From the IMG/VR virus record IMGVR_UViG_3300048999_000056, positions 1 through 64,000 of that record: a stretch of DNA of 64,000 bases; one strand, written 5' to 3'. Of the stretch, positions 6,496 to 14,315 are shown in pieces. The translations under genes were made by a program, and so were the position numbers. Positions within the stretch are counted from its first letter, which is position 1. Every line of letters starts with the position of its first letter. The notes under the pieces are model-generated. The model made no database searches, was not told the DNA's origin, and was given only the letters and a program-made list of their open reading frames with translations. Origin of the DNA: a virus.

Positions 6496-8612
6496 GCGAT
6501 CGTGTCACCAAACCACGGGTGCGCGTGCAGGCTGGTAGCCCCAACAAGGCTTTCGTTGGCGATAGCTTCGCCAACTTCGCCGGCAATCTCGGCTACGGCA
6601 CGCAGAACCCGTCATCAGGCGCAACGTATGGTTTCCATCCGTTGTCGCGTGATCGTACGCTGCTCGAATGGATGTATCGGGGCAGCTGGCTTGTCCGCAA
6701 GGTCGTTGACTGCCCTGCCGACGATATGACGCGTGAGGGCATCAACATCGAAAGCGACATGCCGCCCGATGACATCGACGAGTTTACCCAGTTCTGGAAC
6801 AACCTGCAACTTTGGCAGCGGATCAACGCTACGCTGAAGTGGGCACGCCTGTATGGCGGCTGCCTCGCAGTTATGATGATCGCGGATCAGGACCCTGAGA
6901 CGCCGTTGCGGATCGACACGATCGGCAAGAATCAGTTCAAAGGGTTGATGGTGCTCGATCGGTGGATGGTCTGGCCGCACAACGATCTCGTGCGCGACTA
7001 CGGCGCCGACTACGGCAAGCCCAAGCTGTATGAGGTTGTCGCCGATGCGCGGTCGCAGCCGCGTTTGAAGGTGCACTATTCACGCGTCATACGCTTCGAC
7101 GGTGTTGAGCTGCCGTATTGGCAGAAGATGTCGGAGAACGAGTGGGGCCTCTCGGTCATTGAGCCGTTGTGGGATCGGATGATTGCATTCGACTCTGCGA
7201 CACAGGGCGCTGCCCAGTTGATCTATAAGGCGCATCTGCGCATTCTCAAGCTGCCGCAATATCGCGAACTGATCGCGTCGGGCGGTGCGATGTTCCAAGC
7301 CGTCATGCGGCAAATCCAGATGATCCGCATGATGCAGACCAACGAGGGTCTGACGGTCCTCGACGGCGAGGATGATTTCGTCTCGCAGCAATACAACTTC
7401 GGCGGCCTCGCCGAAATGATGATCCAGTTCGGTCAACAAGTGTCCGGCGCTGCCGACGTGCCGATGACACGTATGTTCGGACAGTCTCCCGCCGGCATGA
7501 ACGCAACAGGCGAGTCCGACCTGCGGAACTACTACGATGGTATTCGCTCGCAACAGGAGTTCCGCCTGCGTCGCGTAATCAAGCAGTTGCTTGATATCAC
7601 CTATCGCTCGATGACAGGACGGCCTTTGCCGCGTGGCTTCAACTTTTCGTTCAAGCCGCTATGGCAGTTGACCGACGAGATCAAGGCGCAGATCGCCACA
7701 GCGCACGCGACGGCGACCGAGGGCTTGCTGCAGGCTGGCGTCTTCACGCCGGCTATCGCACTGAAGGAAATCCGCCAGTCGTCACGGTTGACCGGTTTTG
7801 GTAGCAACATCACAGACGAGGATATCGAAGCTGCCGAACAGGCGCCGCCCATGCCCATGGAAGCCGGTATGCCAGGGGCGCCAGGACAGCCTGGACTGGC
7901 GGGACCGGAAGGCGACATGCCTGTGCCCGGCGTGCCCGGACCTGAGCAGCAGCCTGGATTGCCAGGGTTGCCGGCCGGTCGCGAGGCGCCGATGGAACTC
8001 GCGCCCAGGGAGGCGCTGCGGCGGCTCTCAGGCGCTGCCACAGGGCGGCAAGCAGCGACTGAAGAGGATGATGCCGCGAGATCGCCGGAGCCGCTGGCGG
8101 GCGCTCATATCAAGCTGCATGAGGGTGTCACGGCACGCGCCAATCTGCCCGGCACGCAAGTCAACTTCGACCGCCGCTCGATTATCGACATGGGCGGTCT
8201 GCAATGCGTGATCGAAACCGCCAAGGGTGAACAGCGGCTCGGCTACGGCTGGGCCGATGTCATGCCTTGCAACTATGGCTACATCACCGGCACGTCCTCC
8301 GCCGAGGGTGAGCGCGAACAGATGGATTGCTTCGTCGGCGACGATCTGACGAGTGATCGCGTTTGGATAATCGACCAGATCAACCCCGGCACAGCGCACT
8401 TCGACGAGCATAAGGTGATGCTCGGCTTCAGCTCGCGTGACGACGCATTGCAGACCTACCATGCAGCGTTCGGCGATGGCTCCGGTCCAGCCCGCGTCGG
8501 CACGGTGCGTGAAATGAGTATCGGCACGTTGAAGCGGTGGCTGGAGGATTGGAAATACGCCAATGCGCCGCCGCGCCGGTCCGCCAACGGAGACGCAAGA
8601 TATGATCGTTGA
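6492..8612 (+). CDS. Portal protein fused to a C-terminal inorganic-pyrophosphatase-like domain
   Basis: Read from the TTG at 6492, this is a 706-residue protein. Residues about 30-450 are a portal of the anti-CBASS/SPP1-like DUF1073 kind (WLVRKVVDCPADDMTREG near the start, then the conserved VPMTRMFGQSPAGMNATGE). It forms the dodecameric DNA gate where TerL docks. A collagen-like proline/glycine linker (about 454-497, with PGAPGQPGLAGPEG) leads to a C-terminal module (about 545-695) with NYGYITGT, EQMDCFVGDD, INPGTAHFDEHKVMLGF. That matches the InPase-type domain seen in phage head polyproteins. Usual portals are 400-500 residues. Whether the appended domain hydrolyses pyrophosphate is unknown. 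The TTG start is inferred from the stop/start overlap. Confidence 0.87.
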   Translation: MSDRVTKPRVRVQAGSPNKAFVGDSFANFAGNLGYGTQNPSSGATYGFHPLSRDRTLLEWMYRGSWLVRKVVDCPADDMTREGINIESDMPPDDIDEFTQFWNNLQLWQRINATLKWARLYGGCLAVMMIADQDPETPLRIDTIGKNQFKGLMVLDRWMVWPHNDLVRDYGADYGKPKLYEVVADARSQPRLKVHYSRVIRFDGVELPYWQKMSENEWGLSVIEPLWDRMIAFDSATQGAAQLIYKAHLRILKLPQYRELIASGGAMFQAVMRQIQMIRMMQTNEGLTVLDGEDDFVSQQYNFGGLAEMMIQFGQQVSGAADVPMTRMFGQSPAGMNATGESDLRNYYDGIRSQQEFRLRRVIKQLLDITYRSMTGRPLPRGFNFSFKPLWQLTDEIKAQIATAHATATEGLLQAGVFTPAIALKEIRQSSRLTGFGSNITDEDIEAAEQAPPMPMEAGMPGAPGQPGLAGPEGDMPVPGVPGPEQQPGLPGLPAGREAPMELAPREALRRLSGAATGRQAATEEDDAARSPEPLAGAHIKLHEGVTARANLPGTQVNFDRRSIIDMGGLQCVIETAKGEQRLGYGWADVMPCNYGYITGTSSAEGEREQMDCFVGDDLTSDRVWIIDQINPGTAHFDEHKVMLGFSSRDDALQTYHAAFGDGSGPARVGTVREMSIGTLKRWLEDWKYANAPPRRSANGDARYDR

Positions 8613-8772
8613 TCTCCTCGAGCTGCTGGCGCTGTTCCTGTTGTCATTCTTCTGGGTGCCACCACCACCGATCCGTATCATCGTGTGGGCGGTGTTGCTG
8701 ATCGCATTGCTGTTGCTGATACTGCCGGCTACCGGCGTAACAGTCAACGGCAGGCTGGGTTATCTACGATAG
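8602..8772 (+). CDS. Small two-helix membrane protein
   Basis: Read from the ATG at 8602, inside the end of the portal gene, this gives a 56-residue, very hydrophobic protein: one helix (LLELLALFLLSFFWV), a PPPP kink and a second helix (IIVWAVLLIALLLLILPATG). It resembles a membrane hairpin with short loops. It overlaps the portal gene by 11 bases. Function unknown; a holin-like role is possible but the position is atypical for one. The 139 bases that follow hold no gene that I can recognise. Confidence 0.5.
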   Translation: MIVDLLELLALFLLSFFWVPPPPIRIIVWAVLLIALLLLILPATGVTVNGRLGYLR

Positions 8773-8911
8773 GAGGCGCCGATACAGACAGTGCATAGTT
8801 GATTAACTCCGTTTCGGATTCTTCCAAAGAAGCGAGCATGCACCGTCCTGACGGTTGTAGGTGACACCGGGAGTTTGAGGGCGGAACCTTCATAAACGCA
8901 GGAGACATACC

Positions 8912-9124
8912 ATGTCTGACGAACCGCAGCCTGCTGATCAGCCGCAGCCTGACGAAGAGGAGCTGCGTCGGCAGGCGCGCATTCAGAGCGGCAGCCTGAT
9001 CGACAACCACAACCCCGACAACCCGAACTTCAAGCAAGGTCAACAGACTTGGCCTGACTCGTCACCGCAAGGCGACGTGAATAACCCCGACAGTCTGGTC
9101 AACCAGCAAAACCAGAATGGCTGA
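8912..9124 (+). CDS. Hypothetical acidic, Asn/Gln/Pro-rich protein
   Basis: This 70-residue protein has low-complexity composition: an acidic Pro/Gln/Asp start (EPQPADQPQPDEEEL), then repeated Asp-Asn-Pro motifs (DNHNPDNPNF, NNPDSL) and a Gln/Asn tail. It is likely intrinsically disordered. A ribosome binding site (GCAGGAG) stands before the ATG. The stop overlaps the next start. It is the first gene of the cargo block after a 139-base gap. Function unknown. Confidence 0.5.
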   Translation: MSDEPQPADQPQPDEEELRRQARIQSGSLIDNHNPDNPNFKQGQQTWPDSSPQGDVNNPDSLVNQQNQNG

Positions 9125-9596
9125 CGGCGAACTCGACCGGCTGCGGGAGATCGAGCACCAGCTACGCGAGATCAATCACCGCGTCGGTCGGTTGCCGGCG
9201 GTCGTCCGCTATCTGCGCGAGCGCGACTTGTGGGCGATCGAGGTTTTTCTGCTGATCAGTTCGTGCTGGGCTGCAAGTGTTCTGCTGCGTCCACCATCGA
9301 ACTTCGCACAGTTCCCGTCCGCATTTGGCATCGCTGAAATGCTGTCACGCAACGAGCAGCTATGGGGCTACCTCGTTGCGTGCGCGGCCGGACTGAAGAT
9401 TATCGGTATTACGTTCTACTTCAAGCACCGAACGATTGGCGTTGTGCTGCGATGCATGGGTCTGGCGTGCGGCGGCACGTTCTGGTGCATGATGGGGTTG
9501 AGCACCGTGATCGGCAACCCTGATACGCTGTTCGGCTTCGCGGGCTTTATGATGGGTGTCTTGTCGTGGTGGTCTATCTTGCGGGTGTCGTGGTGA
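9117..9596 (+). CDS. Multi-span membrane protein
   Basis: This 159-residue protein has an N-terminal amphipathic coiled-coil-like helix (DRLREIEHQLREINHRVGRLP) followed by about four hydrophobic segments (around residues 42-58, 84-102, 108-128 and 136-156). The last two are glycine-rich. The pattern, a short cytosolic coiled coil plus a four-helix membrane domain, is seen in unassigned phage membrane proteins next to DUF1515-like genes. It overlaps the preceding gene and is followed within 3 bases by another coiled-coil membrane protein, so the two may form one complex. A role in superinfection exclusion or lysis timing would be a guess. Confidence 0.55.
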   Translation: MADGELDRLREIEHQLREINHRVGRLPAVVRYLRERDLWAIEVFLLISSCWAASVLLRPPSNFAQFPSAFGIAEMLSRNEQLWGYLVACAAGLKIIGITFYFKHRTIGVVLRCMGLACGGTFWCMMGLSTVIGNPDTLFGFAGFMMGVLSWWSILRVSW

Positions 9597-9599
9597 GAA

Positions 9600-10031
9600 A
9601 TGCCAGAAGAAGGCGCGCTTCGCCAACAGATTGGCGAGACACTGGGCACGGTCAAGTTCCTTGCCGAGCAGATACGCGATCTCAAGGCTGACACGCGGCA
9701 GTCGATTTCCGACCTCAAGGGCGAACAGACGCAGCAGCAACAACGTCTGACAGGGCAACTCGAATTGTTGTCGGTGCAGGTTCGCGACCTCGCCGATAAG
9801 ACGCGCAGCGCCGTATCGGAAGTTACCGATTTGAAGGGCGATTTTGTCGAGACCCGTGATCGGGTAGAGGAACTGGAGCAACCGGTCCGGCGCCTCGACG
9901 ACTTTCGCAAAACCATGATCCGGTGGGGATTGATCGCAACGTCGTTTCTTGCTGTTGTGGGATCGATAATCGCCAACGTGGTGGCTACCAGTATAAGCAA
10001 CCTCTTACGTACGTGGTGGCACGGTGGCTGA
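9600..10031 (+). CDS. Coiled-coil protein with C-terminal membrane anchor (DUF1515-like)
   Basis: This 143-residue protein has a long heptad-rich helix (about residues 5-105, for example LRQQIGETLGTVKFLAEQI and VETRDRVEELEQPVRRLDD) and ends in one transmembrane helix (about 110-130, IATSFLAVVGSIIANVV). This is the architecture of DUF1515-type proteins that recur in rhizobial phages and prophages. It may stand as a membrane-tethered coiled coil, possibly with the four-helix protein at 9117. The function of the family is unknown. Its stop overlaps the response-regulator start (TGATG). Confidence 0.55.
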   Translation: MPEEGALRQQIGETLGTVKFLAEQIRDLKADTRQSISDLKGEQTQQQQRLTGQLELLSVQVRDLADKTRSAVSEVTDLKGDFVETRDRVEELEQPVRRLDDFRKTMIRWGLIATSFLAVVGSIIANVVATSISNLLRTWWHGG

Positions 10032-10405
10032 TGATACCGGCAAAAATCTTGTTGGTTGAGGATGATCCTGACATCGCTGAAGTACAGTCGGCTCTGCTGG
10101 CCTCTGTCGGCTATACGATCGTCGCTGTGCACACGGCGCGCGACGCTCTCACGGCGCTGGAGCAGAATGGTAGCTTCGATATTCTGTTCACGGACCTGCG
10201 CCTTGGCGCTGAGAACGGCTACTGGCTGGCGTCGAATGCGCAGCCGCGCTTTCCCGATCTGATCATTGTGTTGACCACCGGCTATGCCTCGTCTGTGATC
10301 AACGAGGCAATCAGTCAATGGCCGCTGGTGATGAAGCCTTACAACTCGCGGACGCTGATCCGCGTGTTCGACCAAGCGATGCGCAATAAACAGAGGAAGG
10401 AATAA
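10031..10405 (+). CDS. Stand-alone response-regulator receiver domain (CheY-like)
   Basis: This 124-residue single receiver domain has all the landmark residues: the acidic pair Asp11/Asp12 in VEDDPD, the phospho-acceptor Asp55 in LFTDLRLG, Thr82/Thr83 in VLTTGYAS and Lys102-Pro103 in VMKPYN. There is no output domain. Such proteins are phosphorylated by host histidine kinases and act by protein binding or as phosphate sinks. In a phage it could tap into or divert host two-component signalling, for example motility or the general stress response in alphaproteobacteria. That target is inference. It sits in an operon of small unknown genes. Signs of recent transfer cannot be judged by eye. Confidence 0.85.
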   Translation: MIPAKILLVEDDPDIAEVQSALLASVGYTIVAVHTARDALTALEQNGSFDILFTDLRLGAENGYWLASNAQPRFPDLIIVLTTGYASSVINEAISQWPLVMKPYNSRTLIRVFDQAMRNKQRKE

Positions 10406-10408
10406 ACA

Positions 10409-10717
10409 ATGCAGATTACGCTACATCTTTCCAAGCCGGACGGCACGACGGTTGGTGATGTCGCAGTGCCTGACTTCAATGTCTTCGTCCGCATCCCGCC
10501 CGACCTCGCCGTGCAGGTTGTCAACCTCGCTGAAGGCTGGACGCCTGACATGCTGGCGAACGGCGAGCTGTACGCGCTGGTCGCGATCCTGCCGAGCACG
10601 CAACCGGTCTACGTTGTCGGCCGCCCGATCCTGCCTGAGCAGAGCATGCTCAGCCACAAGGGCAACCTCGAATGCGATTCCTACGTGCTGAAGGCTGACG
10701 GCTCGATCGAGCGTTGA
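10409..10717 (+). CDS. Hypothetical protein
   Basis: This is a 102-residue, probably beta-rich soluble protein of unknown family. It begins 3 bases after the receiver gene with a GAGGAAGG ribosome binding site at the end of that gene. Features include an amphipathic N-terminal strand (MQITLHLSKPDG), a middle segment VFVRIPPDLAVQVVNLAEGW and VYVVGRPILPEQSM. No motif is recognised. Co-transcription with the receiver makes a functional link possible, but there is no direct evidence. Confidence 0.55.
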   Translation: MQITLHLSKPDGTTVGDVAVPDFNVFVRIPPDLAVQVVNLAEGWTPDMLANGELYALVAILPSTQPVYVVGRPILPEQSMLSHKGNLECDSYVLKADGSIER

Positions 10718-10731
10718 GTTTGGAGCGTGAA

Positions 10732-10950
10732 ATGAGCACCAACGAACTTCTGCTGGTGACGTTGGGCTTGGTTGTGTTGATGATAACAGCGACTATCGAA
10801 ACCGCCCTCGGAAATAGTCCTGCTTGGATAGCGTGGTGTTTGGCGATTTCGGCTGCCATATCCAACACCTTCCTGGCAGGTAGGGTGCTGAGAGAGTTGC
10901 GAGCGCTCCGACGAAGGGGGCTGATATGCGGACGTGGATCATACCGGTGA
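10732..10950 (+). CDS. Small two-helix membrane protein
   Basis: Read from the ATG at 10732, which follows a GGAG ribosome binding site. It is 72 residues with two hydrophobic helices (LLLVTLGLVVLMITATI and AWCLAISAAISNTFLAG) and a basic C-terminal tail (RVLRELRALRRRG). A TTG at 10714 is in frame but has no binding site. The gene overlaps the next start by 25 bases. Function unknown; it is one of several mini membrane proteins in this block. Confidence 0.5.
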   Translation: MSTNELLLVTLGLVVLMITATIETALGNSPAWIAWCLAISAAISNTFLAGRVLRELRALRRRGLICGRGSYR

Positions 10951-11159
10951 AGACGCATGACGGTCGCTCGTTGTTTGTCAGCGTCAAGGCTTGGACCAAG
11001 ATGGGCGCCATGCTTGCGTTCTGGTCGCGTGAACCGGCAGACGATACGCCGGAGGACACTGCCCTGCATGACAGCGCGGTGCCGATCGGTCCGCCCGTGG
11101 TAGCTGTCGATTGGATCAAACATCAGCAAACAGTTTCCCGAGCGCCACGCACGGAGTAG
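10926..11159 (+). CDS. Hypothetical protein
   Basis: This 77-residue protein begins MRTWIIPVKTHDGRSLFVSV, a beta-hairpin-like start. It continues with a helix (AWTKMGAMLAFWS) and an acidic loop (ADDTPEDTALHD). No family is recognised. It is the last gene before the hairpin and terminator region at 11216-11309, so it closes a transcription unit that starts at or before 8912. An overlapping frame at 11111 that crosses the terminator is not considered real. Confidence 0.45.
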   Translation: MRTWIIPVKTHDGRSLFVSVKAWTKMGAMLAFWSREPADDTPEDTALHDSAVPIGPPVVAVDWIKHQQTVSRAPRTE

Positions 11160-11215
11160 CGATCCGTGCAGCGTCCGCTGACAGTCGGTTAACTGTCCGT
11201 TTCCTCCCTCGTTCC

Positions 11216-11246
11216 GTGACGCAGCTAAACCACTCCGCTGCGTCAC
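11216..11246. promoter_or_regulatory. Perfect 10-bp inverted repeat between genes
   Basis: GTGACGCAGC (11216-11225) and GCTGCGTCAC (11237-11246) form a perfect 10-bp stem with an 11-base loop. No U tract follows, so it is either the first hairpin of a tandem terminator or a protein-binding operator. It lies in the 162-base gene-free gap together with the terminator at 11254. Confidence 0.6.
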
Positions 11247-11253
11247 CAACTAA

Positions 11254-11309
11254 ACCTCTCGCGGCGGTCAACCTGCCTCAGCACATGACTGCCGCGAGAG
11301 GTCCTTTTT
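11254..11309 (+). terminator. Rho-independent terminator
   Basis: ACCTCTCGCGGC (11254-11265) pairs perfectly with GCCGCGAGAGGT (11291-11302), a 12-bp GC-rich stem with a 25-base loop, followed directly by CCTTTTT. This is the clearest intrinsic terminator in the window. It separates the small-gene unit (8912-11159) from the unit beginning at 11322, which would need its own promoter; a GATATATGAT box overlaps that start. Confidence 0.8.
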
Positions 11310-11321
11310 GGAAGTTGATAT

Positions 11322-11840
11322 ATGATCGCTGCTGTGTGGTTTTTCACCGGCTGCCTGGCTACCCTCGCGGGCATCGTGTTCACCGTGCTCTGGCAGCATC
11401 GCAAGGCTGCCAGAGCACCACTGCCGACAGTGCCGCCTGAGCGGCGTATCCATCGCCCCGGTCCCTATCGTGCCAAGCCGGAAGTAGACGTTGAATTTCT
11501 GGACGCACAAGGTCAGTCGGTCGGCTCTGTGACGGTTGAGCTGGTCGTCAGGATCGCAGCATCTGGGTTGCTGATTGCAGCAGCGCGGCCTGTTTACTTC
11601 CTGAATGATCAGTTTCGGGCGGTCGTCATTCATGCTTGGCAGCTTTGGATTGGCGACGATTGCCGAGTAGCGCCGATCGAGCCGGTCACGTTGCAGGCCG
11701 GCGACACGTATCGGTTGAACGGGCTCAACATTCCAGTCAGGCTGGACAACGATATCTGGTTTGGCCCGGACAATGGTGGTGAGGACGATCCGCAACCAAC
11801 GCCGCCGTCACCATCAGGTCAGAAAGAAAAGGTGCAGTGA
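11322..11840 (+). CDS. Hypothetical protein with N-terminal membrane anchor
   Basis: This 172-residue protein starts with one membrane helix (about residues 3-23, VWFFTGCLATLAGIVFTVL) and a basic stop-transfer segment. A proline-rich linker leads to a beta-rich domain (about 50-150) with VDVEFLDAQGQSVGSVTVELVV and YRLNGLNIPVRLDND, and then a polar proline tail. It is probably anchored in the inner membrane with the beta domain outside. It is the first gene after the terminator. No family is recognised. Confidence 0.55.
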   Translation: MIAAVWFFTGCLATLAGIVFTVLWQHRKAARAPLPTVPPERRIHRPGPYRAKPEVDVEFLDAQGQSVGSVTVELVVRIAASGLLIAAARPVYFLNDQFRAVVIHAWQLWIGDDCRVAPIEPVTLQAGDTYRLNGLNIPVRLDNDIWFGPDNGGEDDPQPTPPSPSGQKEKVQ

Positions 11841-12364
11841 TGGCGCCACGGTTGATGATGTGGAGAGTCATACCTCGTTTTCCCGCTTATGAAGTGAGCG
11901 AGTTTGGCGATGTTAGGCGCATCGGTTTCGACTCATGTGGGCGGCCACCGAAAATATTGAAGCCGCATCCTAACGGGCGAGGCTACCTGAGCGTTTGCAT
12001 TGACCGGTCTGTGAAGCCGCCTAAATGGCAGCGGGTGAATCGCTTGGTGCTAGAAGCGTTTGTCGGACCCCCTCCAACGCCGCTACACGAAGCCGCGCAC
12101 AAGAACGGGAAATCAGCCGACAACTACTACGAAAATTTGGTTTGGAAAACCAAGAGCGAGAACTGGCAGGATCGTCGGTTGCACGGAACTGATAACAGCG
12201 GAGAGCGTGGCAGTAAAGCGGTTCTTACGCTTGCTCAAGTTCGCGAGATACGGTTGATCGAAGGAATGTCTCGATCGCAGATCGGGGCTTTGTATGGGGT
12301 GAGCAAAGGAACTATTCAGGCTATTCTGGAAGGTAGATCGTGGAAATCAGCGGAGTTGAGATAA
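11840..12364 (+). CDS. HNH homing endonuclease (NUMOD4 type)
   Basis: This 174-residue free-standing homing endonuclease has a NUMOD4 DNA-binding motif near the N-terminus (VIPRFPAYEVSEFGDVRRIG). A central HNH nuclease core follows (about residues 75-115, with HEAAHKNGKSADNYYENLVWKT). The C-terminal helix-turn-helix (SRSQIGALYGVSKGTIQAI) supplies specificity. It nicks or cuts a cognate intron-less or endonuclease-less site to spread itself. No intron is evident around it. It sits between a membrane-protein gene and the amylase gene with tight overlaps. A second member of this family is at 58530-59045 on the other strand. Confidence 0.88.
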   Translation: MAPRLMMWRVIPRFPAYEVSEFGDVRRIGFDSCGRPPKILKPHPNGRGYLSVCIDRSVKPPKWQRVNRLVLEAFVGPPPTPLHEAAHKNGKSADNYYENLVWKTKSENWQDRRLHGTDNSGERGSKAVLTLAQVREIRLIEGMSRSQIGALYGVSKGTIQAILEGRSWKSAELR

Positions 12365-14139
12365 TGCCTCCCAGGATTCTCATGTGGGCGAACTACAGAC
12401 AGAAATACAACATATCAGTTCCTTGTCCGCTGGACGGTGACGATAGCATTCCTTTTTGGTATGACAAGATAGGGTCGCTGGCGCATGAGTGGGCAGAGTG
12501 GGGGATCACCGATGTTCTGTTTCCTCAACCACTCAAGACCAACGCCGGGCACTTCCCAGGTGCGGACGGCTACGGCGTTTATGACGACTACGACATCGGT
12601 TCCAAGAATACTGGTCAGTTCGGAGGAGTTCCTACCCGGTTCGGATACGCCGATCAGTTGCGCCGAGCTGTGGCTATTTGCCATGCTAACGGACTCAATG
12701 TTCTGATCGACCACGTGATGCATCAGCGCATGGGCGGGCACAACGGCGTCTACCGCTACGATAGCGCTACACAGAAGGGGCTGGGACGCTTCCCGAAGGA
12801 CCCGCCGTGCTTTCGTGGCGCCCCGCCGCGCGTGCCCGAGGACCCTGTTCCCTCGCCTCAAGATGACTTCGCATTTGGCGATCAGCTCTGCCCGATCAAT
12901 GGTAAGCCGGACAACTACGTCGCGCACGGTCTAATCGATGCCGGCGATTGGCTGTTCCGCACGCTCGATGCAGACGGCGCCCGCCTCGACGACATGAAGG
13001 GCATGAACGTCGGATTTATGAAGCGGTTTATGTCGTCTGGTGCAATGACGGGAAAGTGGTTCTTCGGCGAGTTCGCATCAGGCAGCCGTGACAGCTGGTG
13101 GGGCGGGCTCGGTACCAATTGGTGGGTTGAGCAAGTTCATGGTTTGGCGTCTGCTGCGGATTTTGACTACCACTACCACGTTGCCATGCCACTCTGCAAC
13201 CAGGGCGGCACCTTCAACATGAGTAGCCTTGCTGGTCGCGGCATGATCGGCAACAATCCAATGAAGGCTGTGCCATTCGTTGAGTCCATGGACTCCGATG
13301 TCAACGGCTTTGCTACTGTTGTCTTCAACAAGGAACTCGGCTACGCGCATCTGCTCGGTGGTGAAGGCTTGCCGTGCATCTACTATCGCGACTGGGCAAT
13401 GGAGCCGAACTGCTACGGCTTGAAGCATCAGATCGAGAACTTATGTTGGTGCGCTCATACGCTGGCGGGTGGTCCGACGATCCCGCGTCCGACCGACAAC
13501 CCGCGCGTCTTCGCATTCGAGCGCATCGGTTCGCCCGGCCTGCTTGTCGTGCTGTCCAATGACATCTGGAATCCCGAGTGGAGCACGGTCACGGTGCAAA
13601 CCGCGAGTTTCGGCGCGCACACGCAGCTGCACGACTTCAATGGGCATAACCAGCAGAACGCCTGGACCGATGCGAACGGTCGCGTGACGCTGGGCGTGCC
13701 ACCGGCCGGCAACGGCAAAGGCTACGGTATGTGGTCGCGTGCCGAGTACCAAGGCCGCATGGTGCAGCAACGCCCACCGCGCGCGACAAGCCAGGACTTC
13801 AACGGTGCGGACGATCTCGACATCGCGCCGTTGTTCGGCACCGTGCCGCAGAAGGTTGGACGCGTCTGGGCCGAGGAAGGCACGGAACTGTCGTTGCGCA
13901 TGATGACGCACGACGGCAAGCCGCCTGACTTCCCCGTGCAGATGATGATCAAGTCGCCGGACGGCAGCGAACTGGCAGCCGGCCGATCCGATCACGTCTA
14001 TGATCACACGGTCAAGCGTGGCTGGCATGAACTATGGGCGCGCAGCTACGACACGTCTGCGACTGCCCGCATTCCCTTTCGGTTGAATGTCTACTACACG
14101 GCGCCGCAACATCTTCGCTCTGATGAATGGGGATTGTGA
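12364..14139 (+). CDS. GH13 alpha-amylase-like glycoside hydrolase
   Basis: This 591-residue enzyme has a TIM-barrel catalytic domain with the GH13 signature regions: region I around Asp116 (LIDHVMHQR), region II with Arg207-x-Asp209 (DGARLDDMKG, nucleophile), region III with Glu236 (FFGEFASG, acid/base) and region IV with Asp310 (FVESMDSD). After about residue 380 come a beta-sandwich C domain and a further beta-rich segment (about 490-590). The family cleaves alpha-1,4 or related glucans. No signal peptide is visible, so it acts in the cytoplasm, is released at lysis, or is built into virions. Region I has His-Gln where Asn-His is usual, so specificity may be atypical. It starts one base into the HNH stop (TAATG). 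Confidence 0.9.
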   Translation: MPPRILMWANYRQKYNISVPCPLDGDDSIPFWYDKIGSLAHEWAEWGITDVLFPQPLKTNAGHFPGADGYGVYDDYDIGSKNTGQFGGVPTRFGYADQLRRAVAICHANGLNVLIDHVMHQRMGGHNGVYRYDSATQKGLGRFPKDPPCFRGAPPRVPEDPVPSPQDDFAFGDQLCPINGKPDNYVAHGLIDAGDWLFRTLDADGARLDDMKGMNVGFMKRFMSSGAMTGKWFFGEFASGSRDSWWGGLGTNWWVEQVHGLASAADFDYHYHVAMPLCNQGGTFNMSSLAGRGMIGNNPMKAVPFVESMDSDVNGFATVVFNKELGYAHLLGGEGLPCIYYRDWAMEPNCYGLKHQIENLCWCAHTLAGGPTIPRPTDNPRVFAFERIGSPGLLVVLSNDIWNPEWSTVTVQTASFGAHTQLHDFNGHNQQNAWTDANGRVTLGVPPAGNGKGYGMWSRAEYQGRMVQQRPPRATSQDFNGADDLDIAPLFGTVPQKVGRVWAEEGTELSLRMMTHDGKPPDFPVQMMIKSPDGSELAAGRSDHVYDHTVKRGWHELWARSYDTSATARIPFRLNVYYTAPQHLRSDEWGL

Positions 14140-14315
14140 TGGACACTACGGAGTTCACGGCGCGGCTCGACAAGCTGCATGCTCGGGCACGTGAGACAGC
14201 CGACGAGCTGGTTGCCGATCCGCTCAACATGGAAAAGATGAAGATTGCGCTTGCGGCGGCGCACGCGGAAAGTGACTTCCTGCGCGAGAACAAGCCTGAG
14301 CAGACTTATGGCTGA
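14139..14315 (+). CDS. Hypothetical small helical protein
   Basis: This 58-residue, fully helical, charged protein (LDKLHARARETADELV and MEKMKIALAAAHAESDFL) is joined to the amylase gene by a TGATG overlap and overlaps the next start. Short helical proteins of this sort are common in phage operons. No motif is recognised. Confidence 0.5.
   Translation: MDTTEFTARLDKLHARARETADELVADPLNMEKMKIALAAAHAESDFLRENKPEQTYG

Noticed and set aside
11111-11440. A 109-codon plus-strand frame crossing the hairpin and terminator.
   Set aside because: It runs through a strong intrinsic terminator and into the next gene in another frame, and its composition looks random.
13441-14028. Long minus-strand frames opposite the amylase, portal, fibre and capsid genes (also 7601-8041, 8028-8747, 41634-42287, 55967-56959).
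   Set aside because: In GC-rich DNA the frames opposite real genes are often open. None shows domains or overlaps consistent with an operon, and the plus-strand genes are certain.
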